Below are positions 1 to 9,955 of a stretch of 64,000 nt of DNA, one piece after another. Under the pieces are notes generated by a model. The model was given only the letters and a program-made list of their open reading frames with translations, did not search any database and was not told the origin of the DNA. Made by a program: the position numbers and the translations under genes. Position 1 is the stretch's first letter. Each line of letters starts with the position of its first letter. The DNA lies in assembly GCA_033856255.1 (NCBI GenBank), contig JAWVFH010000034.1, positions 9,872 to 73,871 on the forward strand, given 5' to 3'. The stretch is from WHSW01 sp033856255. Lineage in GTDB: Bacteria; Actinomycetota; Thermoleophilia; Solirubrobacterales; 70-9.

Positions 1-405
1 CTCATCGGGCAGGTCGGCGAGCTCGGCGGCTCGGTCGAGGCGCTCGACTTCATTCAGCGCGAGATCGAGGAATCGGCCCTCTCCTACCACGAGCGCTACC
101 GCTCGGGCCAGGACATCGTCGTCGGCGTCAACAAATACGTCACCGACACGGTCGACGACGTCGACACCCTCAAGGTCGACCCGGAGGCGGAGAAGCGCCA
201 GAAGGAGCGGCTGGCCAGATTCAAGGCGGACCGCGATCAGGCTGCCGTGGAGGCGAAGCTCGAATCGCTACGCGCGATCGCTCGTGGCGAGGGCAACCTG
301 CTGCACCCGATCCGCGACGCCCTGGCCGCAAACGCCTCGATCGGCGAGGTCTGCAACGCGATGCGAGACGTGTTCGGCGAGTACAAGGGCGGAGCCTTCT
401 TCTGA
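1..405 (+). CDS. Methylmalonyl-CoA mutase large subunit, C-terminal part (5' end outside window)
   Basis: Open from the first base and ending in TGA at 403-405. The 134 visible residues match the end of the catalytic (substrate-binding) chain of B12-dependent acyl-CoA mutases: the segment with IGQVGELGGSVEAL, then ESALSYHERYRSGQDIVVGVN, and a closing VCNAMRDVFGEY. The protein stops there, with no room for the B12-binding domain (DxHxxG), so it is the split, large-subunit form whose cobalamin domain is encoded elsewhere. It isomerises methylmalonyl-CoA to succinyl-CoA. A related isobutyryl-CoA mutase cannot be excluded from this fragment. pccB nearby makes the propionate route the likelier job. 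Confidence 0.85.
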   Translation, partial: LIGQVGELGGSVEALDFIQREIEESALSYHERYRSGQDIVVGVNKYVTDTVDDVDTLKVDPEAEKRQKERLARFKADRDQAAVEAKLESLRAIARGEGNLLHPIRDALAANASIGEVCNAMRDVFGEYKGGAFF

Positions 406-456
406 ACCAAACTATGCGTGGCAGGACTCGGAGCACGATGGCCGAACCCCGCGCAC

Positions 457-804
457 ATGGAATCGAAGACCAAGCGGACACTGGTCAAATCGGCGCCCGA
501 ACTGTGGGAGCTGGCCGACGACCCGGTGCGGATGGAGGCCTGGATGGGCGGGCTGATCGGCGTCCCGAGCCCGATCGCCGTCGAGGTCATAGACCGCGAG
601 CCGGAGCGCGTGCTCGCCTGGCGCTCAGCGCAGCCCGAGGCGCCGGGGCGGATCGCGATCGAGCTCACCGAGAGCGGCTTCGGGACCGCGGTCGCGATCA
701 CAGCCGAACACGTGCGCCCCGACCCCGCCGAGGCGATCGAGGCGCTAGAGGGCCTGCTCGATGAGCTTGGATCGCCCGAGCGACGCCCCTTCGGGTCGCC
801 CTGA
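457..804 (+). CDS. Small SRPBCC-like protein of unknown role
   Basis: A 115-residue protein from ATG 457. An in-frame ATG lies further up at 418, but similarity to the fold only begins at MESKTKRTLVKSAPELWELA. The pattern (entry strand, 'ELWELADDPVRMEAWMGG' helix, then strands ending in a long helix 'DPAEAIEALEGLLDELG') resembles START/SRPBCC polyketide-cyclase-like proteins, which bind hydrophobic ligands. No catalytic residue can be named. Its 3' end overlaps the next gene by 44 nt, which suggests coupled expression. The function is not recognised; the fold assignment is inference. Confidence 0.55.
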   Translation: MESKTKRTLVKSAPELWELADDPVRMEAWMGGLIGVPSPIAVEVIDREPERVLAWRSAQPEAPGRIAIELTESGFGTAVAITAEHVRPDPAEAIEALEGLLDELGSPERRPFGSP

Positions 805-1408
805 GGGCAGCGCCCGGCGCGAGCGGGGCGATCTCGACCTCGCCAATCTGCTGCGCCTGCACGGCGCCCCCCTGGTCGAGGCGCTCGAGCGCCACCTGCC
901 GGGCTCTCGCGAGCACGCCCAGGCGACCTCCTCCTACGCCTTCGCGGCGGCCGTCGGGCTCGGCTTCGACCGCCCCCAGTGCGACGTCGCCCGCGAGGCG
1001 GCGATGCTGCACGAGATCGGGCTGATCTACGTGCCGGCCGCGATCGCGATCAAGCCGGCCGAGGAGCGCGACCCGACCGAGGCCGAGACCTGGGACGCCC
1101 AGTACCAGGCGGCCTACCAGCTCGCCCGCGGCGCCGGGATCCCCGAGCACGTCTGCGGCTGGCTGTTGCGGATCCGGGAGCGCTACGACGGCGGCGGCGC
1201 CGAGGGCCTGGCCGCCGACCGGATCCCGATCGAGTCGCGGCTGATGAGGGCCGCCTGCGTGTGCCAGGCGACGCTGGCCACGGCGACCGGCGACCGCCCC
1301 GCCGCGCGGGTTGCAATCGAGGGTCTGTCGCAGCGCGCGGGCGGCGAGCTCGATCCCCGCGTCGTCGCGTCGCTGATCGCGATCCTCGAGCGCGCCGCGC
1401 CCACGTAG
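761..1408 (+). CDS. Degenerate HD-GYP-type protein
   Basis: A 215-residue protein. Residues 80-165 follow the HD-GYP layout but lack the metal ligands. The HD pair reads H84-E85 within 'LHEIGLIYVP', the usual Lys is Leu, and the HHExxDGxGYP block is 'RERYDGGGAEGL' followed by 'RIPIESR'. Active family members hydrolyse cyclic di-GMP. This one is probably a sensor or scaffold rather than an enzyme (inference). It overlaps the preceding gene, and its TAG stop forms the first three bases of the presumed -10 box of pccB, so the three genes are closely knit. Confidence 0.6.
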   Translation: MSLDRPSDAPSGRPEGSARRERGDLDLANLLRLHGAPLVEALERHLPGSREHAQATSSYAFAAAVGLGFDRPQCDVAREAAMLHEIGLIYVPAAIAIKPAEERDPTEAETWDAQYQAAYQLARGAGIPEHVCGWLLRIRERYDGGGAEGLAADRIPIESRLMRAACVCQATLATATGDRPAARVAIEGLSQRAGGELDPRVVASLIAILERAAPT

Positions 1409-1411
1409 AAT
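1406..1411 (+). promoter_or_regulatory. -10 hexamer of pccB
   Basis: TAGAAT ends 10 nt before the ATG of pccB. Its TAG is also the stop codon of the upstream gene. No Shine-Dalgarno sequence sits in between, which fits a leaderless or near-leaderless mRNA. Confidence 0.5.
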
Positions 1412-1421
1412 CCCGCGCCCG

Positions 1422-2990
<1,569 letters not shown>

Positions 2991-3038
2991 CGGCGCCGTG
3001 GGCCGGGCGGCGGACGCCGCCCAGCCCACGACGATCGC

Positions 3039-3989
3039 CTAACGCGAGGTTGCCGAGGCCCTCGCGGCGCTGCGCAGGGCCAGGCCGCCACCGAGCGCGA
3101 CCAGACCGCACAGCGCCAGCCCGCCGAGCAGCATGCCCGTGAACGGCAGCTGGCCGTCGGCGGGCGCATCGGCGGTTCCGTCCGCGTCGGCAGCCCCCGG
3201 GCCGGCCGCGCTAGCGACATCCGCGCCGCTCGCCTCAGCGCTGCCCGATGCGCTCTCGGCCAGCACGGCCCCGGTCACACCGACGGTGTAGCTCGACGCG
3301 AGATCGAGACCCGGACGGCTGCCGGTGCCGGTGCCGGTGCGCGACCCCGAACCTGTTTCGACACCCGAACCGGCTGCGGCGTCCGATCCGGTGTCGGCGG
3401 TCGATGGGACCACCACTGCCGCGCCTGGACAGCCGCCGGCCGGGGCCGGGATGATGTCGTCCTCATGGCCTCCGTGGCCGTGGAGGCCGTTGACGGAGAT
3501 CGTGATCTCGACGAACGGGTTCGTCTCCGACCCGGTCGCATGGCAGATCGTGATCCACCCGTCGGGGCCGCCGCCGGGGTTGTCGCCACCAGCGCCCTGG
3601 TCGCCTCCGACACCGGTGTCGGGCGGTGCCTGCGGGGGCGCTGTGCCGGTGATCCCGGGAGGCCCGCCGTGCGGATTGGAGCCCGAGTTGCCCGGGGGCG
3701 TGGTCGGCGGGGCTTCGCCGGTCTGCGACGGGTGCGGCCCGCCACCCGCGTTCGAGGACGCGGGCGGGCCCTGCGGCGGAGCGGTGCCGGTGATCCCGGG
3801 AGGCCCGCCGTGCGGGTTGGAGCCCGAGTTGCCCGGGGGCGTCGCCGGAGGGCCCGGTGCCGGGGCCGCGGGCGGCTGGTTGGGATTGCCCTCCGGACCG
3901 GGCGGCCCGTTCTGCCCCGGGTCCGCCGACGCGCCGGGGGCGATCACGAGTGCCGCCGTCGCGAGCGTGAACGCTGCAACCGTCTTCAT
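3039..3989 (-). CDS. Secreted LPFTG-anchored surface protein with Pro/Gly-rich repeats
   Basis: A 316-residue protein with a signal peptide (cleavage after ASA, about residue 22). A low-complexity Pro/Gly/Asn region follows, holding two copies of a block around 'PPGNSGSNPHGGPPGITG'. Next is the compact motif 'ITICHATGS...VNGLHGHGGHEDDIIPAP', which recurs in actinobacterial wall proteins. Last come a Gly/Ser/Thr stretch, the sorting signal LPFTG, a hydrophobic helix and a basic tail. It should be joined to the wall by sortase; no sortase gene is in the window. Start: an AGGAGGAGAG Shine-Dalgarno sits immediately upstream of the ATG. The binding role is unknown. Confidence 0.85.
   Translation of the reverse strand: MKTVAAFTLATAALVIAPGASADPGQNGPPGPEGNPNQPPAAPAPGPPATPPGNSGSNPHGGPPGITGTAPPQGPPASSNAGGGPHPSQTGEAPPTTPPGNSGSNPHGGPPGITGTAPPQAPPDTGVGGDQGAGGDNPGGGPDGWITICHATGSETNPFVEITISVNGLHGHGGHEDDIIPAPAGGCPGAAVVVPSTADTGSDAAAGSGVETGSGSRTGTGTGSRPGLDLASSYTVGVTGAVLAESASGSAEASGADVASAAGPGAADADGTADAPADGQLPFTGMLLGGLALCGLVALGGGLALRSAARASATSR
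3643..3842 (+). repeat. 59-nt direct repeat inside the LPFTG gene
   Basis: Copies at 3643-3701 and 3784-3842 differ at one base and lie 141 nt (47 codons) apart, so the reading frame is kept. They encode the duplicated Pro/Gly block of the surface protein. Confidence 0.85.
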
Positions 3990-4225
3990 GCTCTCCTCCT
4001 AGTCCTGTCCGGCCGCTCCATGGCCCTATCCCCCATCCATGTGATTTCCGATACCTGCCTAACGCGCCAGACAGGTGGATGTCAGGCCCTATCCGATCGG
4101 ATGAACGTCCAATTTCAATCGGCGGAGGCGACCGCGTCACCGATGCTCCCGCTCGGCTCGCATTCAGGCGCGGCGCGGATCAAGAAGCGGTGAGCGCCGC
4201 GGGCGGTCGGTATGCTGCCCCGCCC
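3990..4225. promoter_or_regulatory. Divergent intergenic region between LPFTG gene and FKBP gene
   Basis: A 236-nt region with no convincing gene. It contains the LPFTG gene's Shine-Dalgarno next to 3990, a 10-bp direct repeat GGCCCTATCC at 4022-4031 and 4085-4094 (63 nt apart, possible regulator sites on the LPFTG side), and the -10-like TATGCT at 4211-4216 before the FKBP start. An in-frame upstream extension of the FKBP gene exists here but looks non-coding. Confidence 0.4.
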
Positions 4226-4810
4226 GTGGCGACTGAACCAGCCGAACCGACCGAGCCGACCGAGCCCGCGCCGAAGGGCGGCGGTGGCAACCGCGACCGC
4301 CTGATCTTCCTCGGCGCCCTCGCCGTTGCGGGGATCATCGCCCTCGTCGTGGTGCTCGCCACCGGCGGCGGCGACAACTCATCGTCGGCCACCGGGACGG
4401 ACCAGAGCGCCGACACGTCCACGAAGCCGAAGGTCGAAGTGCCCGACGGGGCGCCCCCCACCACCTTGAAGACGGAGGACATCGTCGTCGGCGACGGCGC
4501 CGAGGCGAAGACCGGCGACACGGTCTCGATGCAGTACGTAGGCGTCAACTACGCGGACGGCAAGGAGTTCGACGCCTCCTGGGACCGCGGCCAGCCGTTC
4601 ACCTTCCCGCTCGGCGGCGGCCAGGTGATCCCGGGCTGGGACCAGGGGATCGTCGGGATGAAGGTCGGCGGCCGTCGCGAGCTGATCATCCCTCCCGACC
4701 TCGGCTACGGGTCGCAGGGACAGCCGCCGACGATCAAGCCCAACGAGACGCTGGTCTTCGTCGTCGACCTGCTCGACGTCCAGCCCGCCGGCGCCACGCC
4801 CCAGCAGTAG
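4226..4810 (+). CDS. Membrane-anchored FKBP-type peptidyl-prolyl isomerase
   Basis: 194 residues from GTG 4226, chosen because TATGCT lies 9 nt upstream and the residues before it look random. It has a short acidic Pro/Glu N-terminus, one membrane helix (about 26-45), a Ser/Thr linker, then an FKBP domain (about 80-185). The domain carries the expected aromatic pocket text: 'MQYVGVNYADGKEFDASW', 'FTFPLGGGQVIPGWDQG', 'IIPPDLGYG'. It catalyses cis-trans proline isomerisation, here probably outside the membrane on exported proteins. It stands alone, with the next gene convergent 3 nt away. Confidence 0.88.
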   Translation: MATEPAEPTEPTEPAPKGGGGNRDRLIFLGALAVAGIIALVVVLATGGGDNSSSATGTDQSADTSTKPKVEVPDGAPPTTLKTEDIVVGDGAEAKTGDTVSMQYVGVNYADGKEFDASWDRGQPFTFPLGGGQVIPGWDQGIVGMKVGGRRELIIPPDLGYGSQGQPPTIKPNETLVFVVDLLDVQPAGATPQQ

Positions 4811-4813
4811 CCA

Positions 4814-5341
4814 CTAGGCGGCGGCGAGGGCGCGGGCGGGCTGCTCCCTATCGAGCGAGATCCGCTCGATCCACTCCGAGCTCATCTCCCGCAGCAGCAG
4901 CTCCGTGCGGGCCTCGCCGGCGACCCAGTGCGCGGTCGCCTCGGCGACCTGCTCGCCGGGGACGCGCGGGAACTGGGCCTGGAGCATGTGCACGGAGCGG
5001 TCGAAGACCTGCTCGAGCGCGTACAGGTGGTCGACCTCGCGGGCCAGCGAGCGGCGCAGGCCGATGATCGAACGGCGCAGGCGCCGGCCCCAGACCAGCC
5101 GCCGCCCCCGGTAGCCGGGGTCCAGCGCCCGCAGGGTGACGCCGACCGCGCAGCCGCCGCGATAGCCCGCGAACAGCCGGCCGGGCGTGATCACGTCGGC
5201 GCCCTCGAGGCCCTCGATCAGGGCGACGATGAAATCGTCCGGAAGCCGGCCGAGCACGCGGTGCAGTGCCTCGTTGCGCTCAGCGCGGAAGGATCGGTAG
5301 ATGTGCCGAACCTGAAACCTGTCTGTGGCCCCCTTGGCCAT
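4814..5341 (-). CDS. Conserved protein of unknown function
   Basis: 175 residues from ATG 5341, chosen because AGGGAG lies just before it and an upstream in-frame extension would run over the start of the divergent peptidase gene. The protein is helical and charged, with 'AERNEALHRVLGRLPDDFIVALIEGLEGADVITPGRLF' then a Gly/Arg-rich middle and an acidic C-terminal helix. It has no signal peptide, membrane segment or known motif. No function is assigned. Confidence 0.6.
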   Translation of the reverse strand: MAKGATDRFQVRHIYRSFRAERNEALHRVLGRLPDDFIVALIEGLEGADVITPGRLFAGYRGGCAVGVTLRALDPGYRGRRLVWGRRLRRSIIGLRRSLAREVDHLYALEQVFDRSVHMLQAQFPRVPGEQVAEATAHWVAGEARTELLLREMSSEWIERISLDREQPARALAAA

Positions 5342-5415
5342 CTCCCTACTTTTCGGTCGCCCGACTCCCCTCCTTGAGCGTACCGCGACCGCGACGGGCG
5401 GGTCGCGGCCGCCGG

Positions 5416-5421
5416 TAGTCT
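5416..5421 (+). promoter_or_regulatory. -10 hexamer of the M28 peptidase gene
   Basis: TAGTCT ends 10 nt upstream of the ATG at 5432, with no Shine-Dalgarno between: leaderless pattern. Confidence 0.5.
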
Positions 5422-5431
5422 GCGGCGCCCG

Positions 5432-6655
5432 ATGCCGACCAACGCCGCGCTGACCGAGCACCGCCGCTCACGGGCCTCCGAGGAGACGATCCGCGAGGTG
5501 GCTCAGACGCTGGCGCCGCTGGACCGCGAAGCCGGGTCCGAGGGCGAGCGCCAGGCCGCCGAGTGGCTGGCGGCGCGGCTGGAGCGGGCCGGCGCCCCGG
5601 CCCGGGTCGAGGAGGAGGAGTACCTCGACGGCTGGCCGGGCCTGCACGCTGCCCTGAGCGCCACCGGTGCCGCCTCGGGTCTGCTGGCGCTCAGCGGCCG
5701 GGCCCGCGCGGCGGCGATCGCAGGCGGGCTGGCGAGCGCGGCGCTGATCGTCGACGACGTTTCCAACGGCGCTCGCCCGGCGCGGCGGGCGCTGGGCGAT
5801 CGCAAGAAGACCTGGAACGTGGTCGCCGAGCTCGGCGATCCCGAGGCCGCGCGCACCTTCGTGCTGATCGCCCACCACGACGCCGCCCACGGCGGGCGCG
5901 CGTTCGACCAGACGATGCAGAGCAGGCTCACCGATTGGTTCCCGGGGGTGATCGAGCGGGCCGACACCGCGATCCCGGTCTGGTGGGGCGTCGCCGCCGG
6001 CCCGGCGCTCGCGGCCCTCGGGGCCGCGACCCGCCGCCGCGGGATCGCCGCTCTCGGCACTGCGCTCTCGGCGATGAGCGCCGCGTCGTTTCGCGACATC
6101 GCCCGCAGTCCCGTCGTCCCCGGCGCCAACGACAACCTCAGCGGCGTCGCGGCGCTGGTCGCGCTCGCCGAGCTGCTCGCCGAACGCCCGGTCCCTGGCC
6201 TGCGGCTTATCCTCGCGTCCTGCGGCGCGGAGGAGGTCCTGCAGGGCGGCATCCACGCCTTCGCCCGCCGCCACCTGGCGCCGCTCGACCGCGACCGGAC
6301 CTGGCTGCTCAACCTGGAGTCCGTCGGCTCGCCGCAGCTGGCGATGCTCGAAGGCGAGGGACCGTTCGTGATGGAGGACTACTTCGACCGCGGACTGCGC
6401 GACCTGGTCGCCGAGGTCGCCGTCCGCGAGGGGATCAGGATGCGCCGGGGGATGCGGGCCACGACCAGCACCGATTCGGTGGTCCCGAGCCGGATGGGGA
6501 TCCCGACCGCGTGCCTGGTCTCGCTCAACCGCCACAAGGGAATCTCCAACTACCACTCCCCCGCCGACGTGCCCGAGAACCTCAGTTACCCGACGATCGG
6601 CGCCGCCGCCGACCTCACCGAGGCCGTCGTCCGCGAGTTCGCCACCGCCGCGTAA
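5432..6655 (+). CDS. M28-family zinc aminopeptidase
   Basis: 407 residues. The M28 metal centre is readable: 'AHHDAAHGG' (His148/149, Asp150), 'GANDNLSG' with bridging Asp234, 'CGAEEV' with Glu267/268, and late 'TDSVVPSRMGIPTACL' and 'YHSPADVPENL' blocks. Such enzymes remove N-terminal residues using two zinc ions. An unusual hydrophobic insertion at about 70-107 could be a membrane hairpin. No classical signal peptide is visible, so it may face the cytoplasm or be membrane-attached. The start is supported by the -10 box at 5416. Confidence 0.88.
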   Translation: MPTNAALTEHRRSRASEETIREVAQTLAPLDREAGSEGERQAAEWLAARLERAGAPARVEEEEYLDGWPGLHAALSATGAASGLLALSGRARAAAIAGGLASAALIVDDVSNGARPARRALGDRKKTWNVVAELGDPEAARTFVLIAHHDAAHGGRAFDQTMQSRLTDWFPGVIERADTAIPVWWGVAAGPALAALGAATRRRGIAALGTALSAMSAASFRDIARSPVVPGANDNLSGVAALVALAELLAERPVPGLRLILASCGAEEVLQGGIHAFARRHLAPLDRDRTWLLNLESVGSPQLAMLEGEGPFVMEDYFDRGLRDLVAEVAVREGIRMRRGMRATTSTDSVVPSRMGIPTACLVSLNRHKGISNYHSPADVPENLSYPTIGAAADLTEAVVREFATAA

Positions 6656-6700
6656 CCGGCGCACGCGGGTGCCGCCCGGCGTAGCCTCAGCCACGAGAGG

Positions 6701-8938
6701 ATGGGGGTTCGGGGCAGAACACCGCGGTTCCGGGTGCGCGCGCTCGCCGGCGCCGCGGCTCTGCTGACCGCGAGCCTCGCGCTCGCTTCCGCGCCGGCCT
6801 CGGGCGCCCCCGACACGCTCGGCAGGACGACGGTCGAGAGCCGCGTCCTTCCCAACCAGGATCCCGGCTTCCGCAATCTGCAGCTCGGGGCCGGCGAGGG
6901 CTACGTGGTCCGCGAGCAGCAGGTCGGCAGCGCCGAGGCGGGACGCGAGCAGCGCCGCCGCTCGCTGCTCTACCTCGGACAGGTGAGTGACTTCCAGCTC
7001 GCCGACGAGGAGTCGCCGGCGCGGGTCGAGTTCATCGACTACGGGCCCTTCGGCGCCGCCTGGCGCCCCTGGGAGGCGATCGAGCCGCAGATCGACGACG
7101 CGACGATCCGCCAGCTCGACGCCTTCGCGGCGCGCAGCCCGTTGGCCGCCGGCGACGGCTCGCACCGGGCCATGGACCTCGCCCTCGACACCGGCGACTC
7201 CGCCGACAGCCAGCAGCTCAACGAGACCGAGTGGGTGCGGACGCTGCTCGAGGGCGGAACCCTGAATCCGGGCAGCGGGATCGCGCCGGGGAGCTCGACC
7301 GACCCGTTCTGCGCCGGGGCGGCGCCGCTGATCGCCGACGCCGCAACGCCCGCCGACTACACGGGCGTTCAGGACTACAACGACTACGTCGAGGGCGCCA
7401 CGCCCCAGTTCTACGATCCCAACGCTCCCGCCGCCGCGTTCGCGGGCTGGCCCAAGTACCCGGGCCTGATGGACCGCGCCCAGCAGCCGTTCGAGGCGGC
7501 CGGGCTCGACGTCCCCTCCTACGTCGCCTTCGGCAACCACGACGGGCTCGTGCAGGGCAACGCCGCTGCCAACGCGGGCTACGAGAGCGTCGCGACCGGC
7601 TGCGTGAAGCCGATGTCGCCGGCGGTGACCGACCCCGACACGTTCGGCACGGCGCTCGGGGCGCTCGACCCCTCCTACCTCCAGACCCTGTTGACCACCA
7701 ACCCGTCGAGCGTCTCGCTGGTGCCTCCCGACCCGCGGCGCCAGTACGTGAGCAAGCAGCAGTACAAGGCCGTGTTCGAGGCCGGGACTCAGGCCGACGG
7801 GCACGGCTTCGGCCTGATCGACCCGGCCGAGGAACGGGCCTCGGCCGGCGCCGCCGGCTACTACTCCTGGAGCCCGCGGCCCGGGATCCGGATGATCTCG
7901 CTCGACACGCTCTCCGAGGCGGGCGTGATCGGGCCCTCGGCCGACGGCAACATCGACGATCCGCAGTTCAAGTGGCTGCGGGGCGAGCTCGAGCGGGCGA
8001 CCGAGCGCGACGAGCTGGTGATCCTGTTCAGCCACCACGCGATCCCGAGCCTGACCGCCGACGTCCCGGACGAGTCGGCGCCGCCGTGCACGGGACCCGA
8101 TGCGCACGGGCACGACGCCAACCCGGGCTGCGACGTCGACCCGCGCGACTCGCGGCCGATCCACCTCGGCGACGACGTCGAGCAGCTGCTGTTCAAGTAC
8201 CCGCACGTGATCGCCTGGATCGCCGGGCACTCGCACGTCAACAGCATCGAGGCGCACGCCAACCCCGGCGGCCCCGGCGGCTTCTGGTCGATCCGGGTCG
8301 CGGCCGAGGCCGACTGGCCGCAGCAGTCGCGGCTGGTGGAGCTCTTCGACAACCGCGACGGCACCCTGTCGCTGTTCGGGACGATCCTCGACCACGCCAG
8401 CGACGCGGCGGCGGCGGCCCCCGGGGACGCCTCGGCGTTCAGCCCCGAGCAGCTGGCCTCGATCGGGCGCACGCTCGCCTACAACGACACGCAGACGGGC
8501 GCGCGCGCGTGCGATCCCGTCCCCTGCGGCGAGGGTGAGCCCCAGGATCGAAACGTGGAGCTGCTGGTCGCGGATCCGAGGCGCGACTCAGGCGGCGAGC
8601 CGCAGGTGGCCGGCCCGTGCGAGAACGCGATCGTCGGCACGCCGAAGCGCGACCGGCTTCGCGGTACCGCGAGCGGGGACCGGATCCGGGGTCGCGCCGG
8701 CAACGACCGGCTGCACGGCAAGGCCGGCGCCGACTGCCTTCAGGGCGGTCGGGGCAGCGACAAGATCGGGGGCGGCCAGGACCGCGACAAGATCGGCGGC
8801 GGCGGCGGGCGCGACCGGATCGTCTCCCGTGACGGTGAGCGGGACACGGTCAACTGCGGGCCCGGCCAGGATCGGGTAGTGGCGGACTCAGAAGACCGAG
8901 TCAGTAAAGGGTGCGAGAAGGTCAAGCGCCGCCGCTGA
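6701..8938 (+). CDS. Secreted metallophosphoesterase with RTX-like C-terminal repeats
   Basis: 745 residues with a signal peptide (cleavage near 'ASGAP', about residue 36). The body has calcineurin-fold motifs separated by long inserts: 'QVSDFQLADEE', 'FGNHDG', 'LFSHHAIPS', 'IAGHSHVNSIE'. This agrees with the long-insert actinobacterial phosphoesterase group (PPA1498-like). The last 100 residues are GGxGxDx-type nonapeptides ('GRAGNDRLHGKAGADCLQG'), which in RTX proteins bind Ca2+, and the chain ends in KVKRRR. The substrate is unknown. A GAGAGG sequence directly precedes the ATG; TAGCCT lies 13 nt up. Confidence 0.88.
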   Translation: MGVRGRTPRFRVRALAGAAALLTASLALASAPASGAPDTLGRTTVESRVLPNQDPGFRNLQLGAGEGYVVREQQVGSAEAGREQRRRSLLYLGQVSDFQLADEESPARVEFIDYGPFGAAWRPWEAIEPQIDDATIRQLDAFAARSPLAAGDGSHRAMDLALDTGDSADSQQLNETEWVRTLLEGGTLNPGSGIAPGSSTDPFCAGAAPLIADAATPADYTGVQDYNDYVEGATPQFYDPNAPAAAFAGWPKYPGLMDRAQQPFEAAGLDVPSYVAFGNHDGLVQGNAAANAGYESVATGCVKPMSPAVTDPDTFGTALGALDPSYLQTLLTTNPSSVSLVPPDPRRQYVSKQQYKAVFEAGTQADGHGFGLIDPAEERASAGAAGYYSWSPRPGIRMISLDTLSEAGVIGPSADGNIDDPQFKWLRGELERATERDELVILFSHHAIPSLTADVPDESAPPCTGPDAHGHDANPGCDVDPRDSRPIHLGDDVEQLLFKYPHVIAWIAGHSHVNSIEAHANPGGPGGFWSIRVAAEADWPQQSRLVELFDNRDGTLSLFGTILDHASDAAAAAPGDASAFSPEQLASIGRTLAYNDTQTGARACDPVPCGEGEPQDRNVELLVADPRRDSGGEPQVAGPCENAIVGTPKRDRLRGTASGDRIRGRAGNDRLHGKAGADCLQGGRGSDKIGGGQDRDKIGGGGGRDRIVSRDGERDTVNCGPGQDRVVADSEDRVSKGCEKVKRRR

Positions 8939-8993
8939 CCCGGGGGTGCCCGACGTTAGGTACGTGTATGCGGTGGTTTCGTCGGGCGCCCCA

Positions 8994-9929
8994 TCAGAGC
9001 GAGATGGTTGGGGCGTCTACCCCCGCCTCCAGGACGGCAAGGGCGATGCCGAGGTCCTGGATCGCGAGCCCGGTGGAGTCGAAGAGCGTGATCTCCTCGT
9101 CATTGCCGCGCCCGGCCGCCCGGCCCAGCAGGACATCGCCGATCTCCGTCACCTGCTCACGCGCGACCACCCCCGCGGCGACCGCGCCGGAGAGCTCTCC
9201 GCCCTTCGACGCCTGCTCCCAGTCGTCGCAGAAGAGGCTGCAGCGCCGCAGCGCGGCGAGCTCGACCTCGGCCTTGCCGTGCGCGTCGGCGCCGAGCACG
9301 GCGAGGTGCTGGCCCGCCCGCAGGTCGCCGCCGTCGATCACCGTCGCCGCCGCCGGGGTCACGGTGACGACGACGTCGGCGGAGACGGCCCGCTCATGTT
9401 CGCCGGTGCTCCAGCCGAGCTCCTCCGCGAGCGCCTGGGCGGCCTCGGGCCGCGGGTCATGGCAGACGCCCGGCCCGTAGCCGGCGGCCGCCAGGCAGCG
9501 CGCCGCCCAGGCCCCGTTGACGCCACAGCCGATCAGGCCGACGGTGCCGGCGTCGTCGCGCGCCAGGGCCCGGGCCGAGACCGCCGCCGCGGCGCCGGTG
9601 CGCAGCGACGTGATCGCGGCGCAATCCATGATCGCCACCAGCTCGCCGGTCTCTGCGCTGGAGACGAGCAGCGCCCCGGTGACCACGGGCAGCCCGCGCT
9701 GGGGGTTGTGGGGGAACGAGGTGACCCACTTGAGTGCCGCGTAGCCGTCGCCGCGGGCCGGCATCGCGCGGAAGTCGCCGGCGGGCGGCGCGTCGACGTA
9801 GACCTTCGCCGGCATCACCCAGTCGCCGGCCGCGTGGCGCTCGAAGGCGCCGCGCACGCGCTCGATCGCCTCGCCCGGCGAGACCGCCGCCATCACCGCC
9901 GCGCCGTCGAAGACCGGGATCTCACTCAT
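8994..9929 (-). CDS. Ornithine cyclodeaminase / mu-crystallin family protein
   Basis: 311 residues, normal for the family. It has an N-terminal substrate-binding half with 'DFRAMPARGDGYAALKWVTS', a Rossmann nucleotide loop 'LIGCGVNGAWAARCL', and a C-terminal 'ITLFDSTGLAIQDLGIA' block. The family includes ornithine cyclodeaminase, alanine dehydrogenase and ketimine reductase, all NAD(P)-linked imine chemistry; the substrate cannot be told from sequence. The -10-like TACGAT (9944-9939, minus strand) lies 9 nt before the ATG and overlaps the -10 of the divergent gene. Confidence 0.82.
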   Translation of the reverse strand: MSEIPVFDGAAVMAAVSPGEAIERVRGAFERHAAGDWVMPAKVYVDAPPAGDFRAMPARGDGYAALKWVTSFPHNPQRGLPVVTGALLVSSAETGELVAIMDCAAITSLRTGAAAAVSARALARDDAGTVGLIGCGVNGAWAARCLAAAGYGPGVCHDPRPEAAQALAEELGWSTGEHERAVSADVVVTVTPAAATVIDGGDLRAGQHLAVLGADAHGKAEVELAALRRCSLFCDDWEQASKGGELSGAVAAGVVAREQVTEIGDVLLGRAAGRGNDEEITLFDSTGLAIQDLGIALAVLEAGVDAPTISL

Positions 9930-9938
9930 CGCGCGACG

Positions 9939-9948
9939 ATCGTAGAGT
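9939..9948. promoter_or_regulatory. Overlapping divergent -10 boxes
   Basis: TAGAGT (9943-9948, plus) is 7 nt from GTG 9956, and TACGAT (9944-9939, minus) is 9 nt from ATG 9929. The two hexamers share the TA pair, so polymerase can probably serve only one gene at a time. Confidence 0.45.
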
Positions 9949-9955
9949 CCAGGCC

